Part shown: positions 1 to 11,900 of the stretch, one piece after another
Numbering within the stretch: position 1 is the first letter of the stretch
How the letters are laid out: each line of letters starts with the position of its first letter
Source of the DNA: Lineolata rhizophorae
Taxonomy: Eukaryota > Ascomycota > Dothideomycetes > Lineolatales > Lineolataceae
DNA: 64,000 nucleotides
Reading direction: 5' to 3'
Assembly: GCA_010093515.1 (NCBI GenBank)
Contig: MU001687.1
Span: 258,070-322,069, forward strand
Position numbers and translations under genes: made by a program
Notes under the pieces: generated by a model
The model's database searches: none
Told to the model about the DNA's origin: nothing
Seen by the model: only the letters and a program-made list of their open reading frames with translations

Positions 1-418
1 GCGACCAGGGGCCCCTTAGCGAGCGCTCATTGCTTCCAGACCAGCTTCACAACCTCACTTCATCTGTCCGGTCCCGACTTCCGCATGCAGCCGAACTGCC
101 TGCTCTTTCAGCGTCGCACGCCGTCTGATGCCGGCCCCTGGCTTGTATATTTCAACCGCGCGTCCACCTGGGTAGTCATTACCTAGCGGCCTTCTGTTTC
201 ACTGGGCTGTTCCTGCTGCACACCAGCCGCGGCCCGCGGCTTAATCCGCTTCCGTCCTCATCGCGACGCCGTCCGACATCCAACGCCTCCTTTCCCTGCT
301 TTCTATCACCGCACGACCCGTCCGGCACCCGCATCCGCATTCACATTTGCTTCCTCGACTTCTTCACCCCTCTGCCGCGGTCGATCACCCTTGTCTGCCC
401 CGAAGTGAACTCTTCGGC
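1..418 (+). other. Gene-free left edge, TAF12 upstream region
   Basis: No coding region was recognised before the TAF12 start. The stretch is C/T-rich towards its right end, as is usual for promoter and 5-prime leader sequence of filamentous ascomycetes. The window edge cuts it, so nothing can be said about the neighbour to the left. Confidence 0.5.
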
Positions 419-2729
419 ATGTCCCAGCAAGGCGGGCCCTCGCAAGGCTCGCCTGCCGGTGGCGGCAACGCCCCAGCCCAGGCCGGGCAGCAGGGCAACC
501 GCGGCCCTTACCACGGCCTCGTCCGCGCCGACCAGATCGTCAACTTTCCATTCCTCGACGACCAACAAAAGGCCAAGTACGTGTACGGGGTGCGCAATCT
601 GTGGCAGCAGCTGCGCGACAAGCCCGCGGGCAGCGAGGAGCACAAGGCAGCCCTCAGCAAGCTGCAGGAAGTGACTCAGAGCTTGCGCGTCAAGGTCAGG
701 CAGTACCAGATGTCACAGCAGCAGCAACGGAACTCGCAAGGAGCTGGAGGCGAGGGGTCCCAGCAGGGAGGGCAGCAGCAGGGCGCTGGAGGCGCGGGCG
801 CAGGTGGACGGCAGAGGTCGCCCGTACAGGGACAGCAGGGGCAGCAGGGGCAGCAAGGACAGCAGCAAGAGACGCAGATGGCGGCGTCACAAACAGTGGC
901 ATCGCAGACGGTGGCGTCACAGAGCGGCCAGGCTGGCGGGATACAGCAATCACCGGTGCAGATGCAGGGCGCGAATCGGCCTGGACAACAGCAGCAAGCG
1001 GGCCAGCAGCAAGGCCCGCAACAAGGTGGCGGTCATGGGCCGGGAGGACAGCAGCAGCAGCGACAGGTCGATCAGCAGATTGTCAACCACGTCCAGAACT
1101 TCCCGTACGCGATGCCGCCCGAGTTGATTCCAGGGACGGCCGAGGCGGAGAAGCACCTGCGCGACCTCAAGACGACGTACATGAACGCACTGGCGCGCCA
1201 GGACGACGCGATCCGGCGCATGAAGCACATGGGGTCGATAATCGAGCAACGCCGGCAGCAAGGGCACGACGTCCCACAGGAAATCATAAGCCAGCACAAG
1301 TCGATACAGCACCAGGCAGACTTGCAGAAGCAGTTCATCGAGGATTTCCGGAAGAAGCAGGCGGTCCTCAAGCAGCAGAACACGCAGCGCCAGCAGCAGC
1401 AGCAGCAGCAGCAGGGAGGCGCGGCCGGCGGCAGCGGCCCGGGTGCGGCAGGCGCGGCAGGCGCGGCAGGCGCGGCAGGTGCGGCGGCCGAGGGCGGCCA
1501 GCAAGCGGCCGTGAAGCAGGAGGGCCAGGCAGGCACGCCCGTGCAGCCCAAAATGGAAGGCGGCTTGGCGGGTCCCAGCCCGGCGCAGTTCCAGTTACAC
1601 CTTCCCGGCAACCGCGCCGGGCAGCAGCAGCAGCAGCCGCCGCCCCCGCAGCCGCAACCTCCCAGCGCAGGCCCCAACTCCGCCGCGCAGCAAAGCCCGC
1701 CGAGCGCCATGGGCCCTACGCAGCCGTTCCCTTCGGCCGCCGCGCCGCCCCAGGCGGCCCAGCGCCCGCCGCTCAACCCGCAGCAGATGGCGCCCGCGTC
1801 GGCCGGCGGCGCGAACTCGTCCGGCCAGCCCGTCCCGCTCTCCCACCAGGCTGCCATGTCGGCCGCCGCGCGCACCTACTCCAACAACCAGCCCAACACG
1901 CCCGGCCAGCAGGGCGGCGCCGGCTCCGGCCCCGCGCCCGGCAGCGCCGGCCCTGGCAGCGCCGGCGCCCCCGGCTCGGCTGGCGCCGGCGGACAGCAGC
2001 AATCGCACACGCCGCACTCGGGCCAGCAGGGCGGGTCGCAGCAATCGTACCCGTCCTCGGCCATGCCTGGCTCGCGCGAGCAGACGACCAACTCCAAGAT
2101 GCCGATCCCGAAGAGCTTGAACGTGCCCCCGCCGGTCGCCGTGCCCGTCGGCCAGAGCCGTCCGACCATGGCGGGTCCGAACAACGGCGCCGTGGGCATC
2201 ATCGGCCAGCCGGTTATCCCGAAGAACCCGGGCTTCGTGCTCGAGGGCGACGGCGACCGGGTCCTGAGCAAGCGGAAGCTGGACGAGCTGGTTAGGCAGG
2301 TCACCGGCGGGGATGAGGCCACGGCGAACGGTGCGCACGTGCCTGGGGGGGCCCTTGGACTCGGCGGGCGCGAAGAGAGCCTGTCGCCCGAAGTGGAAGA
2401 GGTATGGTTTCTCCTTTTCCCATGTGCATCGTGTCCCTTCGAAGCGGTCTCGCTAACACGTCCTCGCACAGCTCATGCTCTCGCTGGCGGACCAGTTCGT
2501 CGACGACGTCGTCACCAACGCCTGCCGCCTGGCCAAGCTGCGCGACAGCCCCCAGCTCGACATCCGCGACATCCAGCTCATCCTCGAGCGCAACTACAAC
2601 ATCCGCATCCCGGGCTACGCGTCGGACGAGGTGCGCACGGTGCGCAAGTTCCAGCCCGCGCCCGGTTGGACCCAGAAGATGAACGCGGTGCAGGCGGCCA
2701 AGGTCATGGGCGGCAAGACGGACATTTAA
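419..2729 (+). CDS. TAF12: TFIID/SAGA subunit TAF12 (histone-fold)
   Basis: Subunit of the general transcription factor TFIID and of the SAGA coactivator; in the nucleus its histone fold pairs with TAF4 in TFIID or Ada1 in SAGA. Two exons, 419-2401 and 2472-2729, with a 70-bp phase-0 intron inside the histone fold, give 746 aa. The first ~610 residues are low complexity, rich in Gln, Gly, Ala and Pro, with a poly-Q run near 1393. The C-terminal ~615-705 is the TAF12 fold: [13 protein letters not shown], then [20 protein letters not shown] and [20 protein letters not shown]. Retaining the intron would replace the last helices with unrelated sequence. The ATG at 419 was chosen over an upstream in-frame extension because it begins MSQQGG and lies in a normal context. 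The family call is firm; the disordered N-terminus is not informative. Confidence 0.93.
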
Positions 2730-3941
2730 GAGCTAGCTGCTTTCGGGCTTTCTGTCTCGGTAGACAGGTGTATGATGTTCATGAGGGAGTTTGTGCTGAG
2801 GAGCGGGGGCTTTCGGGCCTCGGGGTCCAGCCGGCTAAGGTGGTGGCGTCGGCAGGATTCCTCCAGTGTTGGGTTTGCGAAGACCGGGCTTTTGCTTCTT
2901 GCTAGGAGCTTGTTCGGCAACGGTCCGCGTCTAGCTGCGAATTGCTTCGAGGCGACCGTCAGGCCTTGTTTGAATGCTTTTCTCGGCGGTACATAGGTAC
3001 CTTTCAATGCATAAAAGTACCGGTTGGCATTCGGACCGCGGGACTCCAGTGGCGGTGCTACGAATTGGACGTTCCAGTAGAGCAACAAATCAGCTCTTCC
3101 GAGTCCGCTTTCGTCCGTGGCCTATGTAAATGACCGTGCTTCGGTCCATGTATGTATGTATACCCGGGCGCCCATTTCGCCTCGATGCTACATATGTATC
3201 TGTGTGCGTATGACGACCTCTTGCCTAGAAGGTGCAGCTACTCCGCACAGAGTTAAGGCGCGCTCGATCGACCCGTTCCCGGCCCCCGGCCCAGGGCTCG
3301 GGCCCAGACGCCCCCAGCCAATCACGCCGCGCGCCGCCATGCAGCCCCCAACCGCCGAGCGAAACACGAGGCCGGGCTGGCATGGGTGTCTCGCACCCCC
3401 CGCGGCGCGCCGCAGCGCGCAAGGCTGGCCTGCGGCCCGCACGGGGGGAGCCTCGCGAGGGGCAAGGCTGCGCTCGCTCGCCCGCCCGCTCAGCCTCCTC
3501 GTTCGGCGTCCCTCGCCTTCTTGCCTGGCGCGACGTCGGGTCATCTGATGGCGAGCCGGGCCGTCGTGGATGGTGGCTGACGCCGACCGCTCCGCCGGAC
3601 GTACTACGTGCACACGGTGTCGCCGCCGGTGAGCTCTCGCCGCGGGCGTTCTTTCTGGCTTCTTATGTGCCGTGATTCTCCTCGGTCTCGTTGGGCTTGA
3701 GCTTTCGCGGACTCGACTGTTTTGGATGCGAGGAGCTTGGGCGTCGGCTTTCGAGCTGTGTTGCCTGCATCGCACGAACTCACGCGAAGGGACGCGGCGC
3801 TACGATATTTCTACGGGCTCGTCTGATGCTACGATTCCGGGCGCCCTTTCCAGAGTACATTCTCAGCAGCGTACGGTAAAACACCACCGGGGGTGAATCT
3901 AGACTTGGACACCCATCGCGGAGCACGGATTCCGGCCCGCA
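2730..3941. other. Intergenic, no gene seen
   Basis: 1.2 kb between two co-directional genes. Short open frames on both strands look like chance frames in GC-rich DNA: they have no recognisable domain and no consistent splice sites. It presumably holds the TAF12 3-prime UTR and the promoter of the transporter gene. Confidence 0.5.
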
Positions 3942-6672
3942 ATGTCGCGCAACGACAAAAGCAACGAGCAGTCTCCGCCGCCCTCCCTTGCCGAGCACCG
4001 CCGCACCCAGTCCGCCCCGCCCATCACCATCGAGGACATGAGCTCCCCACTGGAGACGCCGCCTACGCGGGGGCTTGAGCCCTCGAATACCGAGCCCGTC
4101 GCCGAGCGTAGGGACACGCTAAGCGAGGAGCGCGCGCGGTGGCCGGGACGAACAGCGGCTCAGCTGCAGCGGCAACGACGGCCAGACAGTCGGGAAGGAA
4201 GTGGTGGTGGTGATGGCGGTGGTCCTGCGGGAGGACGAAAGGACCAGCATCAGCACCAGCAGTCGAAACAAAGGCCGTCGCCGCAAGTGCATCAGCGGCA
4301 GCACCACAGACGCCGCGGCAAGCGGCTCGAGTGGAAGTCCAAGGACACGGCGGGGTTCCGGAACGGGCGCGTGCTGCTCATCGACTACGTGTCGCGCGAC
4401 CACACGGACACGGGGCGGCGCAAGATCGCGGCCCAGGAGTTCCACCACCTCGAAGGGCTGAGGCGCTTCTACTCCAACGAGGAGTACTCGCACCAGGCGG
4501 CGCTGCGCGTCATCCACGTGCAGAACGCGACGTGGGCGACCAGGTTCCTGCTGCGCAAGTTCAACATCGACCACCGCAACGACCTGGTGGGCACCGCCTT
4601 CGGCCGCTGGGCGCAGTTCGAGAAGCCCCAGAACAGGGCGGGCAAGCCGGTGCTGAACGGCAAGACGTTCCGCACCCAGCGCGACCCGTGGCGCGGCATC
4701 AGCCGCACCAGCTTCGGGCTGGACTACCTCAAGGAGTACGACGCGAGGCGGCACGCGGCGGTGCCGGACGAGGAGCTGCAGTTCAAGATGATGGAGCTCA
4801 ACCACTACGACAGCAACGAGAACGCGAAGTACGGGTACGATGTCTTCGTGCAGCGGCTGTCGGTGTACATACAGCGGAGCGAGGGCGAGGCCTACCAGCC
4901 CAACGACCCGGCCATCCTGAACCCCTACTGCGAGGACGACGACGAGGAGGAGCTCAGCCGGCTGAAGCGCCAGTACGGCTACGGCGAGGACGCCAAGTAC
5001 ATTCCGCAGCTGGACACGCTCGACAACGGCAGCGTCATCATCATCTTCGAGCACTCGCAGTCGGGCAACGTCGAGGACACGCTGATCGGGGCGCGCGAGG
5101 AGCTCGAGGCCAAGTGGCGGCGGCTGACCTTCTACCTGCCGCGCGAGGAGGTGTCGACGGACGAGCGGCTCGCACTCGAGTGCATGGACCTGATCCTGCG
5201 CGACGTCTTCAAGGGCCTCACGGTCGCGTGGGAGAAGTACCTCTCCAAGTGCGAGACGCACGTGAGCATCCTGGAGGACAAGATCTACGAGAACCCGGCG
5301 GACGAGTCGCGGGCGCCGGAGCTGTGGCGCAACTCGAGCCTCTGGCTCAAGGTCGAGAAGCTCATGTTCATCCACATGGACATTGTCAAGGAGATGAAGA
5401 CGCACCTGAAGGACCTGGCCGAGGACGACCAGGAGGACTGGCTGAGCACAACGATGGAGGACTTTGAGAAGTTGGAGAATCTCGTGCAGGAAGATTTGGT
5501 CAAGCCGACGTCGAATCTCAGTGACCTGGTACGTATCCGCCCTCTCGTCCTCTAACAAAACTTATTGGATGATATCGTACTAATTGTTCCTACAGATGTA
5601 CAAGTCCGTCGAGATCCGAGACTCTCGACACTCGCTGCAGCTCGGCATGAGCATGTGGCGCCTGTCGTGGATCACCTTCATCTTCCTCCCGCTCACCTTC
5701 CTCGTCAGCTTCTTCGGCATGAACGTCGACACCTTCGCCGACATGCCGTCCATCAAGTGGTACTTCATCACGGCGGTGCCCTTCATGTTCGCGGTCCTCA
5801 TAGCCTGGTACTTCATCAAGCACATGCTGGCCTCGCGGCGCCAGGACCCGCTCCGACGCGGCGTCTACGAGCACCTGTACCACGAGCTCGCCGAGGCGCA
5901 CCCGGCGCTGTGGTCCCGCTCCGGGCCCCGCGACTACGTCCGCCCGGACGGCCTCGCCTCCGCCCTCAAGTGGCGCCTCGTCTCCTTCTGGTTCGCGCCC
6001 GCCCGCACCATCGCCGCCCGCGGCTACGACCCGGGCGCCGACCACCTGGGCGTCTGGGCCCGCACCAAGCGCGCCCTCGCCCGCCGCTGGCTGCCCCACA
6101 TCCGCGTCCTGCCGGGCTCCGCCGCCGCCGCCGCCGCCGCCGACGCCATGCTGCTGACGCACAACACGGACCTGGGCGAGACGGGGGCCGCGGGCGTGGG
6201 CGCGGGCGCGCGCGCGCGCGGCGCCGCCTCGGCCCTCGCCACGGCCGCGGTCGCGAACGGCGGCGTGCGCGGCAGCACGGTGAGCGAGCTGGTGGCGGTG
6301 TCGATGCCGGTGGCGGTGGCGGAGGGCGAGCCGGCGGCGGCGCGGGCGGCGAGCCCCGAGCTGAGCCTGACGAAGAGCAGGGGGTCGAGCAGGGCGGAGG
6401 GCGGCGCGGCGCACAGGCGCAGCGCGAGCGGGAGCGGGGACGAGCCGATGATCTCGGAGGAGGCGGAGAATAGCGAGGGGGAGATGTCGGATGGGGGGAG
6501 TGGTGGTGGTGGCGGTGGTGGTGGTAATGGAGCGGGGAGGGTGGGGAGCGCGGGGGCGGCGAGCTTGTGGAGGTCCAGCTCGAGGGGTGGGGGGAGGTCG
6601 TTGAGTCCGAGGAACGTGCTTGAGAGGTTGAACGTGCCGTTGGTGTCGGGCAAGTCGAGCGGAAGTGAGTGA
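3942..6672 (+). CDS. CorA-type Mg2+ transporter family protein
   Basis: Probable magnesium (divalent cation) channel of the CorA/MIT superfamily in a cellular membrane. Exons 3942-5528 and 5596-6672, with a 67-bp phase-0 intron, give 887 aa. Residues 1-130 are disordered (Ser/Pro/Arg-rich). A long cytosolic alpha/beta-helical domain follows, including SVIIIFEHSQSGNVEDTLIG and a helical stretch before the membrane. The first transmembrane segment is LSWITFIFLPLTFLVSFF and is followed directly by the family signature GMN (about 570-572). A second segment, WYFITAVPFMFAVLIAWYFI, comes after a short acidic loop. This pair of C-terminal helices with GMN between them is diagnostic. The ~300-residue C-terminal tail is unusual for CorA: Ala/Gly-rich low complexity with poly-Ala and poly-Gly runs. 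Substrate specificity and membrane location cannot be read from the sequence. Confidence 0.9.
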
Positions 6673-7038
6673 TTTGGGTAGATTTGTAATGGCCGTGTTC
6701 GTTTCGATCAGATCGGAAAGATGTGCACGTCTGTCAACGTTTGCCTGTTCGACTAACTCGTAATAAACCTTGTTCTGGTCAAACTAGGCCTTGTTTGAGC
6801 AAGCTGCGTGGCCACATTAAAAATCGTCGACTTTCACACTCCATACGCGGAACACAGCCAATTCTACCTATATATTTCAACACAGAGTCGGGAATGCAAA
6901 ACTGATAGAAAATTGCCCCATTATTCAAAGGAGATTATTAGTGATATTTTGTAGTTCACTTTCAGTGTAGTATCCGGATAGAAAGAAGTAGGCCACCGAA
7001 TTTTTGGAGTCAACGGTCTGCTGTGTCGACGACTACTG
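6673..7038. other. Short convergent intergenic spacer
   Basis: 366 bp, more AT-rich than the flanking genes, between the 3-prime ends of two convergent genes. It is likely both 3-prime UTRs. I see no feature beyond AT-rich tracts. Confidence 0.5.
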
Positions 7039-8118
7039 TCACGTCGAGTTCGGAATCAGAGTTCCCGATGTAATATAGCCTCGCTTCTTCATTCCCTTGT
7101 CCTTCCTGTCCTTTTCCTCCTTATGACGCCTATCATGCCCCCGTTCCTTGTGCTTACCGTCCTTCCGCTTGGCTTCAGAGGACGTAGTCTTCGACCCCGA
7201 GCGCTCGTCCTTCACGCCCATAGCTTCGAGCCTCATTCTGTCCATCTGCTCCTCCACGCTTTCGAGCGTCCTCTTCGTAACGGCTCGGTCGTACGGCGAC
7301 GCCTCGGGAGACCGCCTCGAGCTATTCCAGCACTTCTTCCAGTACTCCAACTCCGCCTTGCTCCGCTCTTTGTCTTCGCGCTCGGCCTTTTTCGCCGCGG
7401 CCCGCGCCTTTGCCCGCGCGTTCGCTTCGTCTGCTTCCATCTCGGCGTACATGCGGGCGGCCGACTCGGCGTCAACGTCCCACTGCTCGTCATGCTCGGA
7501 AGGGGCGGACCGTCCGGGGTCCGCAGTTCGAGTGGAGCGCCGTCGGTGCGACGGTTGTTCTACGTCGGCGGTCGCACTCGTCGGGCGCCACTGGTCGGCT
7601 CTGGTGTGAGAAGCAGGTTCTTGGGGGGCGTGGTACGGCTGGCTTACGCGCGTGGAGAAATATTTCCGCTGCTCGGGGGACTGTGCGAGACTTCCCTTCC
7701 GCTCCTGAGTGGATTGCTGGGCGTGATGGCCATGCGGTCCGGCGAGGGGGTCTGGGTTGTGTGATGACTGGTAGCTCCCCCGACGTTGTTGCTGTTCGTA
7801 ATAGTGTGCGCCGCTAGGAGGCTGAGTGGAATATCCGTGAGTTGCAGTGGGATGCTGGTGATATGATTGACTCGCTTGGTAGCCATGGTTTGGCGGGTAT
7901 CCACCGGCTGGTTGAGTAGTGTAGCCGTGGGACGTAGCAGGAGGAGGTTGGGGATATCGCGTCGAGTATTGCTGCTGCTGCTGCTGCTGCTGAGATTGCT
8001 GTTGAGCATAATACTGCACATGTTCGCCTTCATACTGCGAGTAGTGAGCGTACTGGCCCTGGCCAGCATATTTTCTGGGGGAGTAGTAATCCGCGTATCT
8101 ACGGCGTTGGTCTGCCAT
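7039..8118 (-). CDS. Uncharacterised Q/Y-rich, coiled-coil protein
   Basis: Function not recognised. Single exon, 359 aa, ATG at 8118. The N-terminal ~120 residues are prion-like low complexity, rich in Gln, Tyr, Ser, Gly and His, with a poly-Q run encoded by CTG repeats on the + strand near 7972-7992. The middle is Ser/Arg-rich. About 220-300 is a highly charged predicted helix (RAKARAAAKKAEREDKERSK), followed by EYWKKCWNSSRRSPEASPYD, which looks like a folded or conserved patch. The tail is very Lys/Arg/Asp/Glu-rich. A nuclear or RNA-associated role would fit the composition but is only a guess. No membrane segment or signal peptide is seen. Confidence 0.8.
   Translation of the reverse strand: MADQRRRYADYYSPRKYAGQGQYAHYSQYEGEHVQYYAQQQSQQQQQQQQYSTRYPQPPPATSHGYTTQPAGGYPPNHGYQASQSYHQHPTATHGYSTQPPSGAHYYEQQQRRGSYQSSHNPDPLAGPHGHHAQQSTQERKGSLAQSPEQRKYFSTRVSQPYHAPQEPASHTRADQWRPTSATADVEQPSHRRRSTRTADPGRSAPSEHDEQWDVDAESAARMYAEMEADEANARAKARAAAKKAEREDKERSKAELEYWKKCWNSSRRSPEASPYDRAVTKRTLESVEEQMDRMRLEAMGVKDERSGSKTTSSEAKRKDGKHKERGHDRRHKEEKDRKDKGMKKRGYITSGTLIPNST
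7972..7992. repeat. (CTG)7 trinucleotide run coding poly-Q
   Basis: Seven CTG units on the + strand, read as CAG (Gln) in the minus-strand Q/Y-rich gene. A likely length-variable site. Confidence 0.85.
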
Positions 8119-8949
8119 GTTGATTCTCAGGGGTCAGTGGACACAGTACGAGGATTTCTGTGCGTTTCTTCAACGCTGCAAGTCGAAGACGCCAGGTGTC
8201 TTCGTACAGTCATGGCTGTAGCTTGGTCAACTAACGACTATTTATGTATGAGGTGACGCTGCACACAGTTACATTGTTTTGGCTGCTGTTCCATGGTACG
8301 ACCCTTTCGCTTGAATGAACACAACGCGGCAGAAGAAAACAAAGGCTTCATATTCACTTGGCCTACTCATTTTCAAAAGTAACATTGAAGTACAATATCA
8401 AGGCAGCAATGTCATAGGGACGGCCTATCTTTGCTAGACTGGTCGATTCAGTTTTCGATCTACGACTCCGTGGAGTTTGGTGTACGTGCTAGTTTATCGG
8501 TTCGGTCATCTTCGAGTGTTAGATAGCGGACAGTCTACGTACTGAAATTGACTTGAGAACTGAATAACTGAGAGAGCCTAGCCAAGCCTAGGCATATATC
8601 CCGGCATCGACGCCGAGCCGACCATGTGTTGAAGTGATCATTAATTTGAGCATTTCCACTCGGCCGACACTTCGGCCATACAATCCAAACAGAATAGACA
8701 TCAAATACTGAAAGTTTATAGCTTCCTAGTACCGGCAATCAAATTTTAAGGCTTACTAACTTGCTAAGATTAAGTTCAATAGGTCCTACGATTACCATCA
8801 AATACTATAGAGAATCATATTCCTGGCGACGACTTCCCTGACTACTTACCACGTAACTAAGTACAGACACCAAGCTCATTCATACAGTTGATCAAAGCTC
8901 ACATTCCCATGACACTTGATTATTACAGCAGCGTTCCTCATGCCCTCAC
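8119..8949. other. Intergenic, no gene seen
   Basis: 831 bp between two minus-strand genes: the promoter of the Q/Y-rich gene and the 3-prime region of the 5-oxoprolinase gene. It is AT-richer than the genes. No domain-bearing frame was found. Confidence 0.5.
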
Positions 8950-11900
8950 CTACGCCGACGCCTCAGCCGTCTCCTGCCTTGCCGCCACGCTGCCCTTCCG
9001 CCACGCGAGCTTCGGGTCCGCGCCCTTAGAAGCCTTGCTCTCCAGTCCCACCTTCCCCCAGCCGCCACCCCCAGGCGTATTCACGATGATGCGCTCGCCC
9101 GGCTTCATGCTCGCCGTATTCTTCGCCCCCATATTAACATGCCTATACTCGACCATGCCTTCCGCCAGGTCCTCCACGCCATCTACGTCGTCGGCGTTCT
9201 TATCCCTGCGCTCCACCTGGCGGACCCAGATGTTGAGCCCGCACTCTGCGTCCTCGCCCCCCTCGAGCCCGTAGGGCCGGAAGACGCGCCTCTCGCTCAG
9301 GATGCTGACCTGGACCGGGATGCGGAACTCGATGTCGCGGACGACGCCGTCGCCGCCCGGGTGCTGGCCCTTGCCGCCGCTGCCGGCCCGGAGGCTGAAC
9401 TCGCGCAGCACGACCGGGTACCGGCGCTCGAAGACCTCGGCGTCCGTGATGCGCGTATTGGTCATGTGCGTGTGCACGCCCGAGGTGCCGTCCCACGTCG
9501 GGCCGGCCCCGGAGCCGCCCGCGATCGTCTCGTAGTAGCCAAAGCCGGCCACCTCGTCGGCGCCGGCCAGGTTGCCGCCGAAGCCGAACGTCAGGTTGTT
9601 GCAGTCGCCTTGCGAGGCGGCACAGGCGCGGAAGGCTTTGAGGACGACGTCGGTTACGCGTTGGCTCTGTGAGCGAGCAAAGGGTTAGCGATGTACGCAT
9701 CATGATGGCTAAGTGAGTAGCACATACCGTTAGCACGTTACCGCCGACCACGGCCGCTTTGTCCGAAGGCGAGAGAAAGGACTTCTTGGGGATCTTGACA
9801 TGAATTGGTTTCAAGCAGCCTTGATTCAAGGGGATGTCCTCAGAGATCAGGCAACGAAGGCAATAGATAATAGCCGAGTATGTGACCGCTTCCGGAGCAT
9901 TGATGTTTCCTGCAAGCGGGGTGAGTACAAAAAACTTTGTGGTATGACAAGAGACATAGAAGGGCCCGAACTCACCATAAACCTCCGGCCCCGTCCCAGT
10001 AAAATCAAACACTGCCTCCCCTTCCTCCGCATCAATCGACACCTTCAACTTGATCGGGCTGCCATCGTCCATGAAATCCACCGCCGAGAGATCCTGCCCC
10101 TCAAACCTCTTGCTGACCTGCTTCAGCAGAGTCTTGACGCTCAACTCGGCATTGTCCTGGATGTTCTTCATGTAGAACTCGACGACATCCTCGCCATAAT
10201 CCTCGATCAGGGCGCTGATGAGATTGATCCCCTTCTGATTCGCCGCGATCTGCGCCTTCAAGTCGTTGAGGTTATCCGCCAGACACCTGGTACCGCTGCA
10301 CTCCGGCCACTGGGCCGGCTCCGTGTGCAGCAGCTCCGTGATGCGCTTCTCGTTGAAGTGGCCCTCGGACACGAGCTTCTCGCTCTTGATGGCGGCGCCT
10401 TCCTGGAAGAGCTCACGCGAGTAGGGCGGCATCGAGCCCGGCAGGATGCCGCCGATGTCGGCGTGGTGCGCCCGCGACGCCACGTAGAAGACGATCTTGT
10501 CGCCGCTGAAGGCCGGCGTGATGACGGTGATGTCCGGTAGATGCGTGCCGCCGTACATGGGGTGGTTGGACACCAGCACGTCCCCACGCTTCAGCTTGCC
10601 TTTCCAGATCTCGGCCTGCTTGCGGACGCAGGTCGACATGCTGCCTAGGTGGACAGGCAAGTGAGGCGCTGTTTGAGAATCCTGTTAGCTCCGCTGTTGC
10701 ATACTAGGGGATGGTCGAGACGAACCATTTGCTACCAACCCACCGTCAGCGTCGAACAGAGCGCACGAGTAGTCAAGACGTTCCTTGACGTTTGTGCTGA
10801 CGCTTGTCTTCTGCAGCGCCCTTCCCATCTGCTCCGCAATAGCCATAAAACGATGAGCAAAGATACTCAGCATGATAGGATCCACCTCTTTCGTATCCAC
10901 TTTCTTGTCCTGGCCATCGCTCTCCCCGATGTTGATCACGACGTGCGTATTGATGAGCAGCGCGGAGGCCCCGGGAGTCACGACGATAGTCTGGGTGCCG
11001 TCCGCTAGGATCGCCGGCCCCTGTATCCGGTCTCCGACCGAAATGTCTTCGAGCTTGTAGATCGGAGTGTCCTGCCGCCCACCCTCAAAATATACCGGCC
11101 GAGAGCCGTACTGCTTCTCTCCCTTAGCTAGATCTTTGGGTTTGATCTCTCGAAGCTGTTGATCGACCGTCTTCTCCAAGCCCTCGAACGTCTTCCCGAT
11201 ACCCCTCGCCCGCACGTCGTCGACAATGATATCCCGATCCGGCAAAGTGAAGCCAAACTCCTGCTCATGCTGCTTAACGAAAGCCTTCCCAAAAGCCCAA
11301 TCATCCCCTCCGTACTCTTCCCGCTCGTCCTCCTCGCTCGGTTTAACGACCATGAGCGCAGATTCCGTCCCCCGGTACCGCAGGTTGAGATATTCCTCGA
11401 AGACGATCTGCTCGTCCGTGAAGCCCTGATCCCTCAGACTCGCCGCCGACTTCTCCTTCAGATCCTTCATCTTGCTCTGCAAGTAGCCCCGCACTTCCTG
11501 GTCGTCGTCAGACCAGACCTTCGACTCCGGCTCTTGGCGTTCGTCCACCACGTCCGCCAAGGCCATGCCGTACGCCGACAGCACCGACGAGTACCGGTGG
11601 ATCAGGATCTGCGAGATGCCGAGCGCCTCCGCGATGGCGACGGCGTGCTGGCCGCCCGCGCCGCCAAACGTGGCCAGCCTGTGCTTCGACGTGTCGTGGC
11701 CCCTCGCCTCCGTCAAGGACCGAATCGGCCTCGTCATCGTCTCGTTTGCAATCTTGACGAACCCGTACGCGACCTCGTCCATGGACATCTCCTTCTCCTT
11801 GTTTCCGCCCGCGACCTCCTTATTGATCTCGGCCGCCAGCTCCTTGAAGCGCGCCTCGCTCGCCTCCGCGTCAAGCCCCTCGTTCTCGTTCTTGCCGAAG

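Noticed and set aside
2402-2905. Read-through of the TAF12 frame to 2905
   Set aside because: Runs through an intron and then out of frame; only the spliced form restores the histone fold.
4119-5558. 479-codon open frame on the minus strand
   Set aside because: Antisense to the CorA-type gene; Leu/Val/Arg-rich composition typical of the shadow frame of GC-rich coding DNA, with no domain.
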